A stretch of 64,000 nt of DNA from Actinomyces sp. UMB0138 (GCF_002849225.1 NZ_PKMC01000001.1:62001-126000), one strand, 5' to 3'; shown: positions 34,004 through 43,428, counted from the stretch's first letter. A program made the numbers and translations. Notes: a model not told the origin generated them from the letters alone.

Positions 34004-34375
34004 ATGATTCAGCAGGAGTCGCGACTGAAGGTCGCCGACAACACTGGTGCAAAGGAGCTTCTTTGCATCCGTGTACTCGGTGGCTCGGGTCGGCGCTACG
34101 CCGGTATCGGCGACATGATCGTCGCTACCGTCAAAGACGCCATCCCCGGCGGCAACGTGAAGAAGGGCGAGGTCGTAAAGGCCGTAGTCGTTCGCACGAA
34201 GAAGGAACGCCGCCGCCCCGATGGTTCCTACATTCGATTTGATGAAAATGCTGCCGTGATCTTGAAGAACACGGACGGAGAACCCCGCGGGACGCGTATT
34301 TTTGGCCCGATTGGCCGTGAACTTCGCGACAAGAAGTTCATGCGCATCATCTCGCTGGCACCGGAGGTGTTGTAA
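34004..34375 (+). CDS. rplN: 50S ribosomal protein L14
   Basis: A 123-residue L14 (122 is typical), at the subunit interface and a landing site for Rsf[28 protein letters not shown] is canonical. AGGAGA lies seven bases before ATG 34004. It opens the spc operon, separated from rpsQ by more than 7 kb instead of following it directly. Confidence 0.98.
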   Translation: MIQQESRLKVADNTGAKELLCIRVLGGSGRRYAGIGDMIVATVKDAIPGGNVKKGEVVKAVVVRTKKERRRPDGSYIRFDENAAVILKNTDGEPRGTRIFGPIGRELRDKKFMRIISLAPEVL

Positions 34376-34801
34376 ATGGGAGCCAAGATCAAGAAAGGTG
34401 ACCTAGTACAGGTCATTGCAGGCCGCGCGTCCGATCCTAAGGATGCTCGCCTAGTAGCCCGCAACAAGCGTCGCGAAGCCGAAGGGCTCGAGCCGCTAGC
34501 ACCGGGCGACAAGGGCAAGCAGGGACGCGTGCTCAAAGTATTCCCTAAAGAAAACCGTGCACTGGTCGAGGGCGTAAACGTTCGCACTCACCACGTCCGT
34601 CAGGGTCAGAACGCCCAGGGGCAGGTAACCGGAGGCATCGAGAAGCGCGAAGCGCCCGTCGATCTTTCCAAGCTGGTCCTGGTCGATCCTTCCACCAAGA
34701 AGCCTGCCAAGGTTGGCTTCCGTGAAGAAGAGGTCGAGCGCGATGGCCGCACTCGCACTGTGCGTGTTCGTTACAACAAGGCGACCGGAAAGGATATCTG
34801 A
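34376..34801 (+). CDS. rplX: 50S ribosomal protein L24 with an internal insertion
   Basis: L24 nucleates 50S assembly. This form has 141 residues against about 104 in Escherichia coli. The N-terminal strand ([14 protein letters not shown]) is separated from the KOW core ([12 protein letters not shown], from residue 44) by about 26 extra charged residues, roughly 18-43, rich in Arg, Lys and Glu. The rest ([28 protein letters not shown]) is normal. ATG follows the L14 stop with no gap. Confidence 0.95.
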   Translation: MGAKIKKGDLVQVIAGRASDPKDARLVARNKRREAEGLEPLAPGDKGKQGRVLKVFPKENRALVEGVNVRTHHVRQGQNAQGQVTGGIEKREAPVDLSKLVLVDPSTKKPAKVGFREEEVERDGRTRTVRVRYNKATGKDI

Positions 34802-34803
34802 GA

Positions 34804-35361
34804 ATGACTGAAACTCAGACCCCGCGCCTGAAAGCGCGCTACCGCGAGGAAATCATTCCCGCCCTCGAAAAGAAGTTCAACGTAGCCAACCCAATGCAGA
34901 TTCCCGGTCTGACCAAGATCGTTGTGAACATGGGTGTTGGTGAAGCTGCACATGACTCTAAGCTCATGGACGGCGCAATTCGCGACCTGGCGGCCATCAC
35001 GGGCCAGAAGCCGGCCGTGACCAAGGCCAAGAAGTCCATCGCACAGTTCAAGCTGCGTGAAGGCCAGGCCATTGGCGCACATGTCACCCTTCGTGGCGAC
35101 CGCATGTGGGAATTCCTGGACAGGCTGCTCTCCACTGCTCTGCCCCGTATCCGCGACTTCCGCGGACTCTCGGCCAAGCAGTTCGATGGCAACGGTAACT
35201 ACACCTTCGGTCTGACCGAACAGTCCATGTTCCACGAAATTGATCCGGATAACATTGACCGCGTTCGCGGCATGGATATCACCGTCGTCACTACGGCGAA
35301 GACCGACGAGCACGGCCGCGAGCTGCTGCGTCAGCTCGGCTTCCCGTTCAAGGAGGACTGA
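34804..35361 (+). CDS. rplE: 50S ribosomal protein L5
   Basis: A 185-residue L5, which binds 5S rRNA and contacts P-site t[33 protein letters not shown] and [20 protein letters not shown] are typical. It starts at ATG 34804, two bases after rplX. Confidence 0.98.
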   Translation: MTETQTPRLKARYREEIIPALEKKFNVANPMQIPGLTKIVVNMGVGEAAHDSKLMDGAIRDLAAITGQKPAVTKAKKSIAQFKLREGQAIGAHVTLRGDRMWEFLDRLLSTALPRIRDFRGLSAKQFDGNGNYTFGLTEQSMFHEIDPDNIDRVRGMDITVVTTAKTDEHGRELLRQLGFPFKED

Positions 35362-35364
35362 CAA

Positions 35365-35550
35365 ATGGCGAAGACCGCACTAAAGAACAAGGCTGCCGGC
35401 AAGCAGAAGTTTGCTGTTCGCGCCTACACCCGGTGCAACCGTTGCGGGCGTCCCCGCTCCGTGTACCGCAAGTTCGGCCTGTGCCGCATCTGCCTACGCG
35501 AGATGGCCCACGCGGGTCAGCTCCCTGGCGTAACCAAGAGCAGCTGGTAA
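35365..35550 (+). CDS. rpsZ: 30S ribosomal protein S14, zinc-binding type Z
   Basis: A 61-residue short S14 with the zinc ribbon CNRCG ... CRICLRE intact. This is the C+ form used when zinc is available; many actinobacteria hold a zinc-free longer paralogue elsewhere. It lies three bases after rplE. Confidence 0.97.
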   Translation: MAKTALKNKAAGKQKFAVRAYTRCNRCGRPRSVYRKFGLCRICLREMAHAGQLPGVTKSSW

Positions 35551-35558
35551 AACGACTA

Positions 35559-35619
35559 CTTCGCAGGTCCCCCGCCTAACTGGCGGAGAGGAAACCGCGA
35601 AGAGGAAGGGCTGAAGCCC
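35559..35619 (+). promoter_or_regulatory. Nested hairpin before rpsH, possible S8 control site
   Basis: CTTCGC-A-GGT (35559-35568) pairs with ACC-GCGAAG (35594-35602), leaving a bulged A, and encloses CCGCC/GGCGG (35572-35586) with a TAACT loop. GGGCT/AGCCC (35608-35619) then lies next to the rpsH start. In Escherichia coli S8 represses the spc operon by binding a stem inside the message; a comparable role here is inference. Confidence 0.45.
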
Positions 35620-35625
35620 AAAAAT

Positions 35626-36024
35626 ATGACTATGACAGACCCAATCGCAGATATGCTAACGCGTCTGCGTAACGCTAACTCGGCGCACCACCAGTCGGTG
35701 TCCATGCCTTACTCGAAGCTGAAGTTCGCTATTGCGGGCATCCTAGAGCGCGAAGGCTACATCGCCGGCAGTGAAGTTGCCGACGCCAGGGTTGGTAAGA
35801 CCCTGACTCTTAACCTGAAGTACGGTCCGAAGCGTGAGCGCTCCATTGAAGGTCTGCGCCGCGTTTCCAAGCCGGGCCTGCGTGTATACGCAAAGTCCAA
35901 CAACCTCCCCGAGGTTCTGGGCGGCCTGGGTGTGGCAATCCTGTCCACGTCCTCCGGCTTGATGACTGACCGTGAAGCTAACGACAAGGGTGTAGGTGGG
36001 GAAGTCCTCGCCTACGTCTGGTAA
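35626..36024 (+). CDS. rpsH: 30S ribosomal protein S8
   Basis: A 132-residue S8, the central-domain organiser of the small subunit. [18 protein letters not shown] and the C-terminal [13 protein letters not shown] region are canonical. ATG 35626 is chosen; ATG 35632 would remove only two residues. The 75-base gap before it is strongly structured. Confidence 0.97.
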   Translation: MTMTDPIADMLTRLRNANSAHHQSVSMPYSKLKFAIAGILEREGYIAGSEVADARVGKTLTLNLKYGPKRERSIEGLRRVSKPGLRVYAKSNNLPEVLGGLGVAILSTSSGLMTDREANDKGVGGEVLAYVW

Positions 36025-36042
36025 GGAAAGGGGGAAAGTAAC

Positions 36043-36579
36043 ATGTCACGTATTGGTAAGCTTCCCATTTCCATCCCCGCAGGTGTAGACGTCACCGTGT
36101 CGGGCCAGAACGTAAAGGTGAAGGGCCCCAAGGGCGAGCTCGCATTGGATGTGCGCGAACCCATTTCCGTGAAGGTCGAAGACGGATCGATCAAGTTGGA
36201 GCGTCCGGACGATTCTCGTACCGCCCGCTCGCTACACGGCCTGTACCGCACCTTGGTTGCCAACATGATCGAGGGCGTAACCAACGGTTACAAGAAGCAG
36301 CTCGAGATTGTTGGTACCGGTTACCGTGTCGTTGCCAAGGGCAAGAACCTAGAGTTCGCCCTCGGCCTGTCCCACCCGGTCGTAATCGAACCGCGTGAGG
36401 GCATTGAGTTCACTGTGGAGGCGGCGAATAAGTTCACCGTCTCTGGTATCAGCAAGGAGCTCGTCGGCGAAGTTGCAGCTAACATTCGTAAGCTGCGCGC
36501 GCCTGAACCCTACAAGGGCAAGGGCATCCGCTATGCGGGTGAACACGTACGCCGCAAGGCCGGAAAGGCAGGTAAGTAA
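36043..36579 (+). CDS. rplF: 50S ribosomal protein L6
   Basis: A 178-residue L6, near the GTPase-associated centre. [17 protein letters not shown] and the end [22 protein letters not shown] are diagnostic. Its TAA shares a base with the rplR ATG. Confidence 0.98.
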   Translation: MSRIGKLPISIPAGVDVTVSGQNVKVKGPKGELALDVREPISVKVEDGSIKLERPDDSRTARSLHGLYRTLVANMIEGVTNGYKKQLEIVGTGYRVVAKGKNLEFALGLSHPVVIEPREGIEFTVEAANKFTVSGISKELVGEVAANIRKLRAPEPYKGKGIRYAGEHVRRKAGKAGK

Positions 36580-36950
36580 TGTCTTACTCTGTAAAAGGCA
36601 AAGGTAAGGTAGCCGCTCGTAAGCGCCGTCATCTGCGCGTTCGTAAGCGCGTATTCGGCACCACCGAGCGTCCGCGTCTGGCAGTATTCCGCTCGAACCG
36701 TCACATGGTTGCGCAGGTTATTGATGACCAGAACGGTCGTACCTTGGCCGCAGCATCCACTTTGGAAGCGGAACTGCGCTCCGAGGGCGATTCCAAGACC
36801 GAAGCAGCTCGCAAGGTTGGCCAGGCTGTGGCCGAGCGCGCGAAGGCTGCCGGAATTGAAGCCGTGGTCTTCGACCGCGGTGGCAACAAGTACCATGGCC
36901 GCATCGCCGCTGTCGCCGAAGGCGCACGCGAAGCTGGCCTGAGCCTCTGA
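36579..36950 (+). CDS. rplR: 50S ribosomal protein L18
   Basis: A 123-residue L18, a 5S rRNA binder. [21 protein letters not shown] and [25 protein letters not shown] are canonical. It is coupled to rplF by a TAATG overlap. Confidence 0.98.
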   Translation: MSYSVKGKGKVAARKRRHLRVRKRVFGTTERPRLAVFRSNRHMVAQVIDDQNGRTLAAASTLEAELRSEGDSKTEAARKVGQAVAERAKAAGIEAVVFDRGGNKYHGRIAAVAEGAREAGLSL

Positions 36951-36970
36951 CCGAAAGAAAGGAAAAGCTG

Positions 36971-37675
36971 ATGGCTCCTCAGAATAGCCGCCGGCAGGGC
37001 GGTCAGGGTTCCGCGGAATCGCAGGATACGGATCGTCGCGAACGCCGCGGCCGCAACAATGAGCGCAAGGACAACCGTCGCGGTGGTCGCAACAACGACC
37101 GCAACGAGTTCGTCGAGCGCGTTATCACTATCAACCGTGTTTCCAAGGTCGTGAAGGGTGGCCGTCGCTTCAGCTTCACCGCTCTAGTAGTGGTTGGCGA
37201 TGGCGAAGGCACCGTCGGCGTTGGCTACGGCAAGGCTAAGGAAGTACCCCAGGCCATCTCCAAGGGCGTTGAAGAAGCAAAGAAGAACTTCTTCCGCGTT
37301 CCCATGGTTGGCCGCACCATCACCCACGTGGTTCAGGGCGAAGATGCAGCAGGCATCGTTCTGCTCCGCCCCGCCTCCTCTGGTACTGGTGTAATCGCGG
37401 GTGGTCCTGTCCGCGCCGTCCTCGAATGCGCTGGCATTCACGACGTCCTAACCAAGTCTCTCGGCTCGTCGAACGCACTCAACATCGTTCGCGCAACGGT
37501 CGCAGCTCTGAAGCAGCTGCACCAGCCCGAGGCAGTAGCAGCCCGCCGTGGCCTGTCTTTGGAACGCGTTGCTCCCGCAGCCATGCTGCGTGCACGCGCC
37601 GAAGCAGATGCCGAAAAGCGTGCAGCTGCTGAAAAGAAGGAAGCCGATAAGGCTGCCGCAGGGGTGAGTGCGTAA
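36971..37675 (+). CDS. rpsE: 30S ribosomal protein S5
   Basis: A 234-residue S5 of the mRNA entry site. A basic, Asn/Arg/Asp-rich N-terminal extension of about 45 residues precedes the core [20 protein letters not shown]. The loop that spectinomycin-resistance changes affect ([11 protein letters not shown]) looks normal. An Ala/Glu/Lys tail of about 25 residues closes it. Its TAA overlaps the rpmD ATG. Confidence 0.97.
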   Translation: MAPQNSRRQGGQGSAESQDTDRRERRGRNNERKDNRRGGRNNDRNEFVERVITINRVSKVVKGGRRFSFTALVVVGDGEGTVGVGYGKAKEVPQAISKGVEEAKKNFFRVPMVGRTITHVVQGEDAAGIVLLRPASSGTGVIAGGPVRAVLECAGIHDVLTKSLGSSNALNIVRATVAALKQLHQPEAVAARRGLSLERVAPAAMLRARAEADAEKRAAAEKKEADKAAAGVSA

Positions 37676-37857
37676 TGTCGAAACTGAAAGTTACCCAGGT
37701 TCGTTCCAAGGCTGGAGCAACTCCGAAGCAGCGCGCTACTTTGGCTGCTCTTGGCCTGCGTAAGATGCACCAGGTTGTGACCCACGAAGATCGTCCGTCT
37801 GTACGCGGGCAGATCAACGTCGTGAGCCACATGGTGACCGTCGAGGAGGTCGACTGA
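37675..37857 (+). CDS. rpmD: 50S ribosomal protein L30
   Basis: A 60-residue L30. [21 protein letters not shown] and [20 protein letters not shown] are typical. It is coupled to rpsE by TAATG and followed two bases later by rplO. Confidence 0.96.
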   Translation: MSKLKVTQVRSKAGATPKQRATLAALGLRKMHQVVTHEDRPSVRGQINVVSHMVTVEEVD

Positions 37858-37859
37858 CA

Positions 37860-38330
37860 ATGGCGAACACTGCTAAGAAGCTGGGCGACAAGCCCGTAAA
37901 GCTACACCACCTGAAGCCAGCTCCGGGTGCCAAGAAGGCCAAGATCCGCGTGGGTCGTGGTGAGGGTTCGAAGGGTAAAACTTCGGGTCGTGGCACCAAG
38001 GGTACCGGCGCACGTAAGAACGTGCCGGCAGGATTTGAGGGCGGCCAGATGCCGGCCCACATGCGTCTGCCGAAGCTGCGCGGGTTCAAGAACCCGTTCC
38101 GCGTCGAGTACCAGGTTGTGAACCTTGACGCACTCTCGGAGGCATTCCCCGAGGGAGGCAAGATCGAGGTTGCTGACCTAGTTGCTAAGTCGCTGGTTCG
38201 CAAGAACAAGCCCGTCAAGGTGCTTGGTTCTGGCGAAGCTGCTGCTAAGTTCGACCTCGTGGTCGACAAGTGGTCTGAGTCCGCAAAGCAGAAGATTGAA
38301 GCTGCTGGCGGTTCTCTAACAGCTCGGTAA
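37860..38330 (+). CDS. rplO: 50S ribosomal protein L15
   Basis: A 156-residue L15, a late-assembly protein. [20 protein letters not shown] and the glycine-rich [14 protein letters not shown] are canonical, followed by [20 protein letters not shown]. It is the last gene before a strong terminator, so secY is at least partly uncoupled from the spc transcript. Confidence 0.97.
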   Translation: MANTAKKLGDKPVKLHHLKPAPGAKKAKIRVGRGEGSKGKTSGRGTKGTGARKNVPAGFEGGQMPAHMRLPKLRGFKNPFRVEYQVVNLDALSEAFPEGGKIEVADLVAKSLVRKNKPVKVLGSGEAAAKFDLVVDKWSESAKQKIEAAGGSLTAR

Positions 38331-38343
38331 TAAGCCGTGAAGG

Positions 38344-38380
38344 ACGGGCGGTTCGGCCCTAGGCCGGATCGCCCGTTTTT
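38344..38380 (+). terminator. Terminator between rplO and secY
   Basis: ACGGGCG pairs with CGCCCGT and an inner CGGCC with GGCCG, separated by symmetrical three-base internal loops, followed by TTTT. A secY promoter is expected in 38381-38458 but was not clear. Confidence 0.88.
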
Positions 38381-38458
38381 CGTTTCAGAAAAAGGCGATA
38401 CCATAGAACCCGGTTTTGAAAACTCGTGGTATCCCCATGAATATCATTGGAGAAAAGT

Positions 38459-39757
38459 TTGTTAGCTGCATTTGCACAGGCGTTCCGAACCCCGGATCTG
38501 CGTAAGAAGCTACTATTCACGGCTTTCATCATGCTGCTGTTTAGGGCTGGTTCATTCATACCTACTCCGGGCGTGTCATTTTCGAACGTCCAGAAGTGTC
38601 TAGCCAACAACTCCCAGTCCGGTCTATTGGACTTGGTAAACCTGTTCAGCGGTGGCGCAATGCTGCAGCTGTCGGTATTTGCTCTGGGCATCATGCCGTA
38701 CATTACTGCCTCGATTATTACGCAGTTGCTGCGCGTGGTTATCCCGCGTTTCGAGGATCTGCACAAGGAAGGCCAGGCCGGCCAGGCGAAGATGACGCAG
38801 TACACCCGTTACCTGACCATCGCCCTCGGCGTGCTGCAGTCTACGACAATCATCTCTCTAGCTCGGTCGGGAAGGCTACTGCCTAATTGCTCCGCGGCAG
38901 ACCCGATCATCCCGAATGATTCGGTTATCAACTACATTCTTATGATCATCACCATGACCGCTGGTACTGGTCTGATCATGTGGCTCGGCGAATTGATCAC
39001 CGAGCACGGCATCGGCAACGGTATGTCGCTGCTAATCTTTACTTCTATTACCGCGAACCTGCCGGCTCACCTGTGGTCCATCGCTAAGGCCAACGGTGGC
39101 GTTGCAAAGGTGCTTGTCGTGATCGCCCTCATCCTGGTTGTCACGCTCGCGATCGTGTTTGTGGAACAGGCGCAACGTCGCGTCCCAGTGCAATATGCAA
39201 AGCGGATGGTTGGGCGTCGACTCTTCGGCGGCTCCACCACCTACATTCCAATGAAGATCAACATGTCGGGCGTTATTCCCGTCATCTTCGCCGCCTCGAT
39301 CCTGGCGATGCCCACAATGATTGCTCAGTTTGGCGATCCGAAGCAGCATTGGGTGCAGTGGATCCAGCGCAACTTCTCGCAGCAGACCCCGTTCTACCTG
39401 ATCTGCTACGGCATCCTGGTACTGTTCTTCGCCTTCTTCTACACCGCGATCACCTTCAACCCTGAAGAGATCGCCGACAACATGAAGAAGTACGGCGGGT
39501 TCATCCCCGGCGTGCGCGCCGGGCACCCAACTGCCGACTATTTGCGCTACGTCATCAACCGCATTACCACCGGCGGCGCATTCTATCTACTGATTGTGGC
39601 GATGGTGCCCACCATCGTAATGATCGCCCTCGGCATTACACAGATGCCGTTCGGCGGTACCACCTTGCTGATTGTTGTGGGCGTCGGCCTGCAGACCGTT
39701 CAGCAAATCAACTCGCAACTACAGAAACACCACTACGAAGGATTCTTGGCATCATGA
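38459..39757 (+). CDS. secY: Preprotein translocase subunit SecY
   Basis: A channel subunit of the Sec translocon, 432 residues, about ten membrane helices. LLAAFAQAFRTPDLRKKLLFT, the helix-2 region PYITASIITQLL and the cytoplasmic loops YGGFIPGVRAG are conserved. The start TTG 38459 is chosen because GGAG lies six bases upstream and similarity begins at this point; another TTG at 38447 has no ribosome site. adk overlaps the stop by ATGA. Confidence 0.96.
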   Translation: MLAAFAQAFRTPDLRKKLLFTAFIMLLFRAGSFIPTPGVSFSNVQKCLANNSQSGLLDLVNLFSGGAMLQLSVFALGIMPYITASIITQLLRVVIPRFEDLHKEGQAGQAKMTQYTRYLTIALGVLQSTTIISLARSGRLLPNCSAADPIIPNDSVINYILMIITMTAGTGLIMWLGELITEHGIGNGMSLLIFTSITANLPAHLWSIAKANGGVAKVLVVIALILVVTLAIVFVEQAQRRVPVQYAKRMVGRRLFGGSTTYIPMKINMSGVIPVIFAASILAMPTMIAQFGDPKQHWVQWIQRNFSQQTPFYLICYGILVLFFAFFYTAITFNPEEIADNMKKYGGFIPGVRAGHPTADYLRYVINRITTGGAFYLLIVAMVPTIVMIALGITQMPFGGTTLLIVVGVGLQTVQQINSQLQKHHYEGFLAS

Positions 39758-40329
39758 CAATGAAACGAGTCGTCATCCTGGGCGCTCCGGGCGCCGGGAA
39801 AGGCACGCAGGCAAAAAAGATTGCCGAATATCTAGGGATCCCGCACATGTCCACGGGCGCTATGCTGCGTTCGCAGATCGATAACGGGACCGAGCTCGGC
39901 AACAAGGCCAAGGAATACATGGTTGCCGGCAATCTAGTTCCTGACGAGGTCGTGAACGACATTGTGGCCACCTCGCTGAAGGAAGCAGTCCGCGATGGCG
40001 GCTTCTTGCTGGATGGCTACCCGCGCAACCTGGATCAGGTGCACAACCTGGGCTACATTCTGCATGACCTAGGAGTCGAGATCGACGGCGTCCTCGAGCT
40101 GAAGGTCAACTTCGACGAGGTCGTTGAGCGCATCAAGAAGCGTGCCCAGATTGAGGGACGAGCCGACGATTCTGACGAGACGGTACGCAACCGGCTCGAA
40201 GTGTACAAGCGGGAAACCGCCCCGATCACGGCGTTCTACCAGACCGCTGGCAAACTCACGGTAATCGACGGCATGGGCACCGTCGACGAGGTGTGGGAGC
40301 GCGTGAAGGCGGCCGTTGACGCTGCATGA
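39754..40329 (+). CDS. adk: Adenylate kinase
   Basis: A 191-residue enzyme converting ATP and AMP into two ADP. P-loop GAPGAGKGT (9-17), AMP site STGAMLR, DGYPRNLDQ and a short lid are visible; the short-lid, zinc-free form is usual in actinobacteria. ATG 39754 overlaps the secY stop (ATGA), and its own stop overlaps map in the same way. ATG 39760 is an alternative start. Confidence 0.97.
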   Translation: MTMKRVVILGAPGAGKGTQAKKIAEYLGIPHMSTGAMLRSQIDNGTELGNKAKEYMVAGNLVPDEVVNDIVATSLKEAVRDGGFLLDGYPRNLDQVHNLGYILHDLGVEIDGVLELKVNFDEVVERIKKRAQIEGRADDSDETVRNRLEVYKRETAPITAFYQTAGKLTVIDGMGTVDEVWERVKAAVDAA

Positions 40330-41180
40330 GGCGCGGTATTGAACTAAAGAGCATCGACCAGGTTCGGCACATGCGACGTGCGGACCTGGTCGTTGCCGAT
40401 ATTCACAAGGCTCTTCGGGAGGCAGCTAAGCCCGGCGTCACCACCGAAGAACTAGACACGGTCAGCGCCCTCGTCATAGAGAAGGCCGGAGCGAAACCGA
40501 ATTTCCTGGGTTACTACGGGTACCCGGCGACTGCCTGCATGTCTGTAAATGACACGGTTGTTCATGGCATCCCTGACGACTATGTGTTGCAAGAGGGCGA
40601 CATGGTCTCCTTTGATTGCGGCGCCTACGTCGAGGCGGATGGCAAGCAGTGGCACGGCGATTCCTGCTTCACCATGATTGTGGGCGGAGACGACAAGGCT
40701 CGCGGCGATGACCTGACTCTGTCCCGTATTACTGAAGAGGCAATGTGGGCCGGGATTGCTTCGCTGGCGTCGAAGAAGCGGGGACTGACTATCGCCTGCG
40801 TAGGCGACGCAGTTGAACAGGTGGTAGCGGATGCCGCTGACAAGTACGGCTGGGAGGCCGACATTGTCGAAGAGTTCATCGGGCACGGTATTGGGACGCA
40901 AATGCACCAGGCACCGGATGTGCTGAACTATTCGGTGCGAGGACGCCAGCCGAAGGTTGTTCCTGGAATGGTTGTTTGCGTGGAACCGATTCTGACTCGT
41001 GGCTCTGCCCAAGTGTTCACATTGGATGACGAGTGGACTGTCAAGACTCACGACCATTCACATGCTGCCCACTGGGAGCACTCAGTGGCCATCTTGGAAG
41101 ACGGCATCTCGGTACTATCCGCGCCGGACTTTGGTAAAGCCGGTCTGGCAAAGTACGGGATCGAACCCATAGAGCTGTAA
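40326..41180 (+). CDS. map: Methionine aminopeptidase, type I
   Basis: A 284-residue cytosolic metallo-exopeptidase that removes initiator methionine. The pita-bread fold signature is complete: His80, metal ligands Asp97 and Asp112, His187 in EFIGHGIGTQMHQ, Glu220 in VCVEPIL and Glu251 near the C-terminus. There is no N-terminal SH3-binding extension. It is translationally coupled to adk (ATGA) and ends the secY transcript. Confidence 0.97.
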   Translation: MRRGIELKSIDQVRHMRRADLVVADIHKALREAAKPGVTTEELDTVSALVIEKAGAKPNFLGYYGYPATACMSVNDTVVHGIPDDYVLQEGDMVSFDCGAYVEADGKQWHGDSCFTMIVGGDDKARGDDLTLSRITEEAMWAGIASLASKKRGLTIACVGDAVEQVVADAADKYGWEADIVEEFIGHGIGTQMHQAPDVLNYSVRGRQPKVVPGMVVCVEPILTRGSAQVFTLDDEWTVKTHDHSHAAHWEHSVAILEDGISVLSAPDFGKAGLAKYGIEPIEL

Positions 41181-41192
41181 GAAACCAATAAG

Positions 41193-41228
41193 GAATCCCC
41201 GGAAGGTATCCTTCCGGGGATTCTCTAT
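41193..41228 (+). terminator. Terminator of secY-adk-map
   Basis: GAATCCCCGGAAGG pairs perfectly with CCTTCCGGGGATTC around a three-base loop, followed by a short TCTAT tail. It may also serve the convergent patatin-like gene. Confidence 0.8.
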
Positions 41229-41252
41229 GCCTAGATGTTGGGGCCTGGTGGG

Positions 41253-42128
41253 TTACAGGCCCAGCCATGCTTTCAGGTAGGGGAGGGTTTGCTGGCACTG
41301 GAAGTAGCCGGCGTCGTAGTTGGCCTGGAGTTTTTGTACTGACCGCTCCAACCCCGTAACCTGCATGTGCCAGGGGTAGTAGACGTATGCTCTGCCTTGC
41401 CGTTCGAGCTGCAGCAGCCGGCGCCGGGTTGCCTGATATTTTTTGTGGCGTTGCAGTAGGGCCTTGACTAAGTGCGGGTATTTCCTAAAAGCCCGTTTAT
41501 AGAGGGCGGGATTCTTAGGTGTTTTCTTCACATAATCTCGGGGCCGGGTAAGGACCACAACGAAGTTCCTGTACCCGTCCATCTCGGCTGCCTCTAACGG
41601 AATGCCTCCGGACGGGCCTAGAGCACCGTCGGCGTAGAGCTCGCCGTCGATCTGCACGTAGTTCATGAGTCCCGGCATGGTGGAGGCGGCTCGCACCTTT
41701 CGCATCAGATCGGCCTCATCCCGGATATCAGCGCGGCTCCAGTAGACGGGTTTGCCGTCCCGAACCCTAAACGAGCTGATCCGCAACTGTGCAGGATTAT
41801 TCCAAAACGCTTCGAAGTCGAAGGGGAGCGGTGCATCCTGTAGCCCCGCCTCCTCATAAATGTACTTGGCATTGAAGTATCCATCCCCGCGCAGGAAGGA
41901 ACCAATGGAACCAATGTTGGGATCGGCAATGAAATCTACGAAGGAACGCTTTGCTCGGTCAGCGTCCCTGGACAAATAGTTGACAGCGTTCGAGGCTCCG
42001 GCCGAAATCCCAGAGACGTGTGGGAAGAAGATTTCGTTCTCAAGTAACGTCACTACAAAAGGCGCGGTACCGGATGCGCGCATCGCGCCGCCCTCGAAAA
42101 TTAGGGCTGTGTTTTCCAGTGTTGGCAT
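41253..42128 (-). CDS. Patatin-like phospholipase family protein
   Basis: A 291-residue Ser/Asp dyad hydrolase of the bacterial patatin (YjjU-like) group. FEGGAMR (11-17) is the oxyanion loop, GISAGAS has the nucleophile Ser42, and ADGALG carries the dyad Asp167. There is no signal peptide or membrane helix, so it probably acts in the cytoplasm or at the inner membrane face on acyl lipids. It is transcribed alone against map. The substrate is unknown. Confidence 0.88.
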   Translation of the reverse strand: MPTLENTALIFEGGAMRASGTAPFVVTLLENEIFFPHVSGISAGASNAVNYLSRDADRAKRSFVDFIADPNIGSIGSFLRGDGYFNAKYIYEEAGLQDAPLPFDFEAFWNNPAQLRISSFRVRDGKPVYWSRADIRDEADLMRKVRAASTMPGLMNYVQIDGELYADGALGPSGGIPLEAAEMDGYRNFVVVLTRPRDYVKKTPKNPALYKRAFRKYPHLVKALLQRHKKYQATRRRLLQLERQGRAYVYYPWHMQVTGLERSVQKLQANYDAGYFQCQQTLPYLKAWLGL

Positions 42129-42303
42129 ATCAATCCTTCCGATCCCAGTGTAGGAAACTGGCTACAAAGCTGCACAGCACGCTCAAAGCTACAGCAGGAT
42201 TGCAAGTCTGTTTAGGCCGGGTGGGAAAGAAAGTGTAGGCCGGGTACCCTGCGCGTGAGGGCGAGCAAGAGTGCATGTAAGATCCAATTGGATAGGAGCA
42301 ACA

Positions 42304-42522
42304 GTGGCAAAGTTTCTTTTCTACCCGGGGATTGTAATAGCAGTTATCGCATTCGTGATTTCGTTATGGGAACTCTTTGGCACCCTTCCTTACAAGCTCC
42401 AAAACGCAACAATCCCCCTTGTAATTCTTGCCTTAGCTATGGTGAAGGGTGCCGAGATGCTGCGGAAGAAGAACAGTCAGGATGACGGCGACACCCAAAC
42501 AGGGGAAGCAGCTGACAGATAA
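42304..42522 (+). CDS. Small two-helix membrane protein A
   Basis: A 72-residue protein of unknown function with hydrophobic helices at about 5-25 and 34-50, joined by a short polar turn (LPYKLQNA) and followed by a positive KGAEMLRKK and an acidic tail. GTG 42304 is chosen because AGGAG lies six bases upstream; the longer frame to ATG 42271 lacks a site. Layout and the AMVKGAEM helix end resemble the next gene, so the two may be distant paralogues. Confidence 0.6.
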   Translation: MAKFLFYPGIVIAVIAFVISLWELFGTLPYKLQNATIPLVILALAMVKGAEMLRKKNSQDDGDTQTGEAADR

Positions 42523-42604
42523 AGCAGACCTCCGTAGGCGCGAGGTGAGCGTTGCACGCGCGAAAGGCTGCTAGTAGCCTGGCATGGGAATAGGGGAGGT
42601 CGCC

Positions 42605-42844
42605 TTGGAAACTCTGTCAGTAATCCTAAAAGTGGGTATTGCAGCGTGCGCAGGAGCACTGGTTTACGCCCTCTTGCAGGACTCGACCCCGTCGTGGTTC
42701 TGGACTGTGGCCATTGCTATGTTGGTGGTATGTGGTGCTGAACTATTCCTGATCCACCTGATTCACAAAGATGACTCTGCAGAGGGCGGCGAAACGAGAC
42801 ACATGCAGGCAGGTGACACGCCTCTTTTCGAGGACGAAAATTAG
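42605..42844 (+). CDS. Small two-helix membrane protein B
   Basis: A protein of about 79 residues of unknown function with helices at about 5-23 and 30-52 and a charged tail (HKDDSAEGGETRHMQ). TTG 42605 has GGGGAGG five bases upstream; ATG 42584 would add seven residues but has no clear site. The second helix ends AMLVVCGAELFLIH, like the AMVKGAEM of the preceding small protein. The pair lies between the patatin-like gene and infA. Confidence 0.55.
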   Translation: METLSVILKVGIAACAGALVYALLQDSTPSWFWTVAIAMLVVCGAELFLIHLIHKDDSAEGGETRHMQAGDTPLFEDEN

Positions 42845-42928
42845 GGCTAAGATTCTTTTCGGAGAGCCACAAGGGGCTAGCGAAATTAGTGTCCAACCTC
42901 ACGTGAGGTATCAAACAGCCTAACTCCC

Positions 42929-42957
42929 TTTACCTGCTGGGCAATGTCGCCTATTCT
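42929..42957 (+). promoter_or_regulatory. Probable promoter of the alpha operon (infA)
   Basis: TTTACC (42929-42934), a 17-base spacer and TATTCT (42952-42957). Downstream in the leader are a GCATA/TATGC hairpin and a perfect GATCTTG/CAAGATC stem (42993-43010). Confidence 0.5.
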
Positions 42958-43052
42958 TGATAGTCGGGTGTCCGTGCATACAGCTATGCCCGGATCTTGT
43001 CCACAAGATCTGTGGGCGCCCAGTAATTTACAGACAAGGTAGACGGAAGGTT

Positions 43053-43274
43053 ATGGCGAAAAAAGAAGGCGTCATTGAAGTAAAGGGAACAGTCGTCGAG
43101 GCTCTTCCTAACGCAATGTTCCGCGTCAAGCTAGAAAATGACCACATCGTGTTGGCTCACATTTCCGGCAAGATGCGTCAGCACTACATCCGCATCCTCC
43201 CCGAGGACACGGTTGTAGTAGAAATGTCCCCTTACGACCTTTCCCGTGGCCGTATCGTTTACCGCTACAAATAA
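43053..43274 (+). CDS. infA: Translation initiation factor IF-1
   Basis: A 73-residue OB-fold factor that occupies the ribosomal A site during initiation. [20 protein letters not shown] and [29 protein letters not shown] are canonical. ATG 43053 has GGAAGG upstream. It is the first gene of the alpha operon. Confidence 0.98.
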   Translation: MAKKEGVIEVKGTVVEALPNAMFRVKLENDHIVLAHISGKMRQHYIRILPEDTVVVEMSPYDLSRGRIVYRYK

Positions 43275-43307
43275 TCTAGACCGCGGCTTAGCCGCAGAGG
43301 TGAAACC

Positions 43308-43421
43308 ATGAAGGTCAAGCCCAGTGTCAAGAAAATCTGTGACAAGTGCAAGGTGATTCGTCGCCATGGCATTGTCATGGTTATTTGCGACAACCCAAGG
43401 CATAAGCAGCGTCAAGGCTAA
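43308..43421 (+). CDS. rpmJ: 50S ribosomal protein L36, zinc-binding form
   Basis: A 37-residue protein, [20 protein letters not shown] and onward, with the zinc ligands Cys11, Cys14, Cys27 and His32 of the C+ form. ATG 43308 follows AGAGG. It is short enough to be missed by length cut-offs. Confidence 0.96.
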   Translation: MKVKPSVKKICDKCKVIRRHGIVMVICDNPRHKQRQG

Positions 43422-43428
43422 CTTGGCG

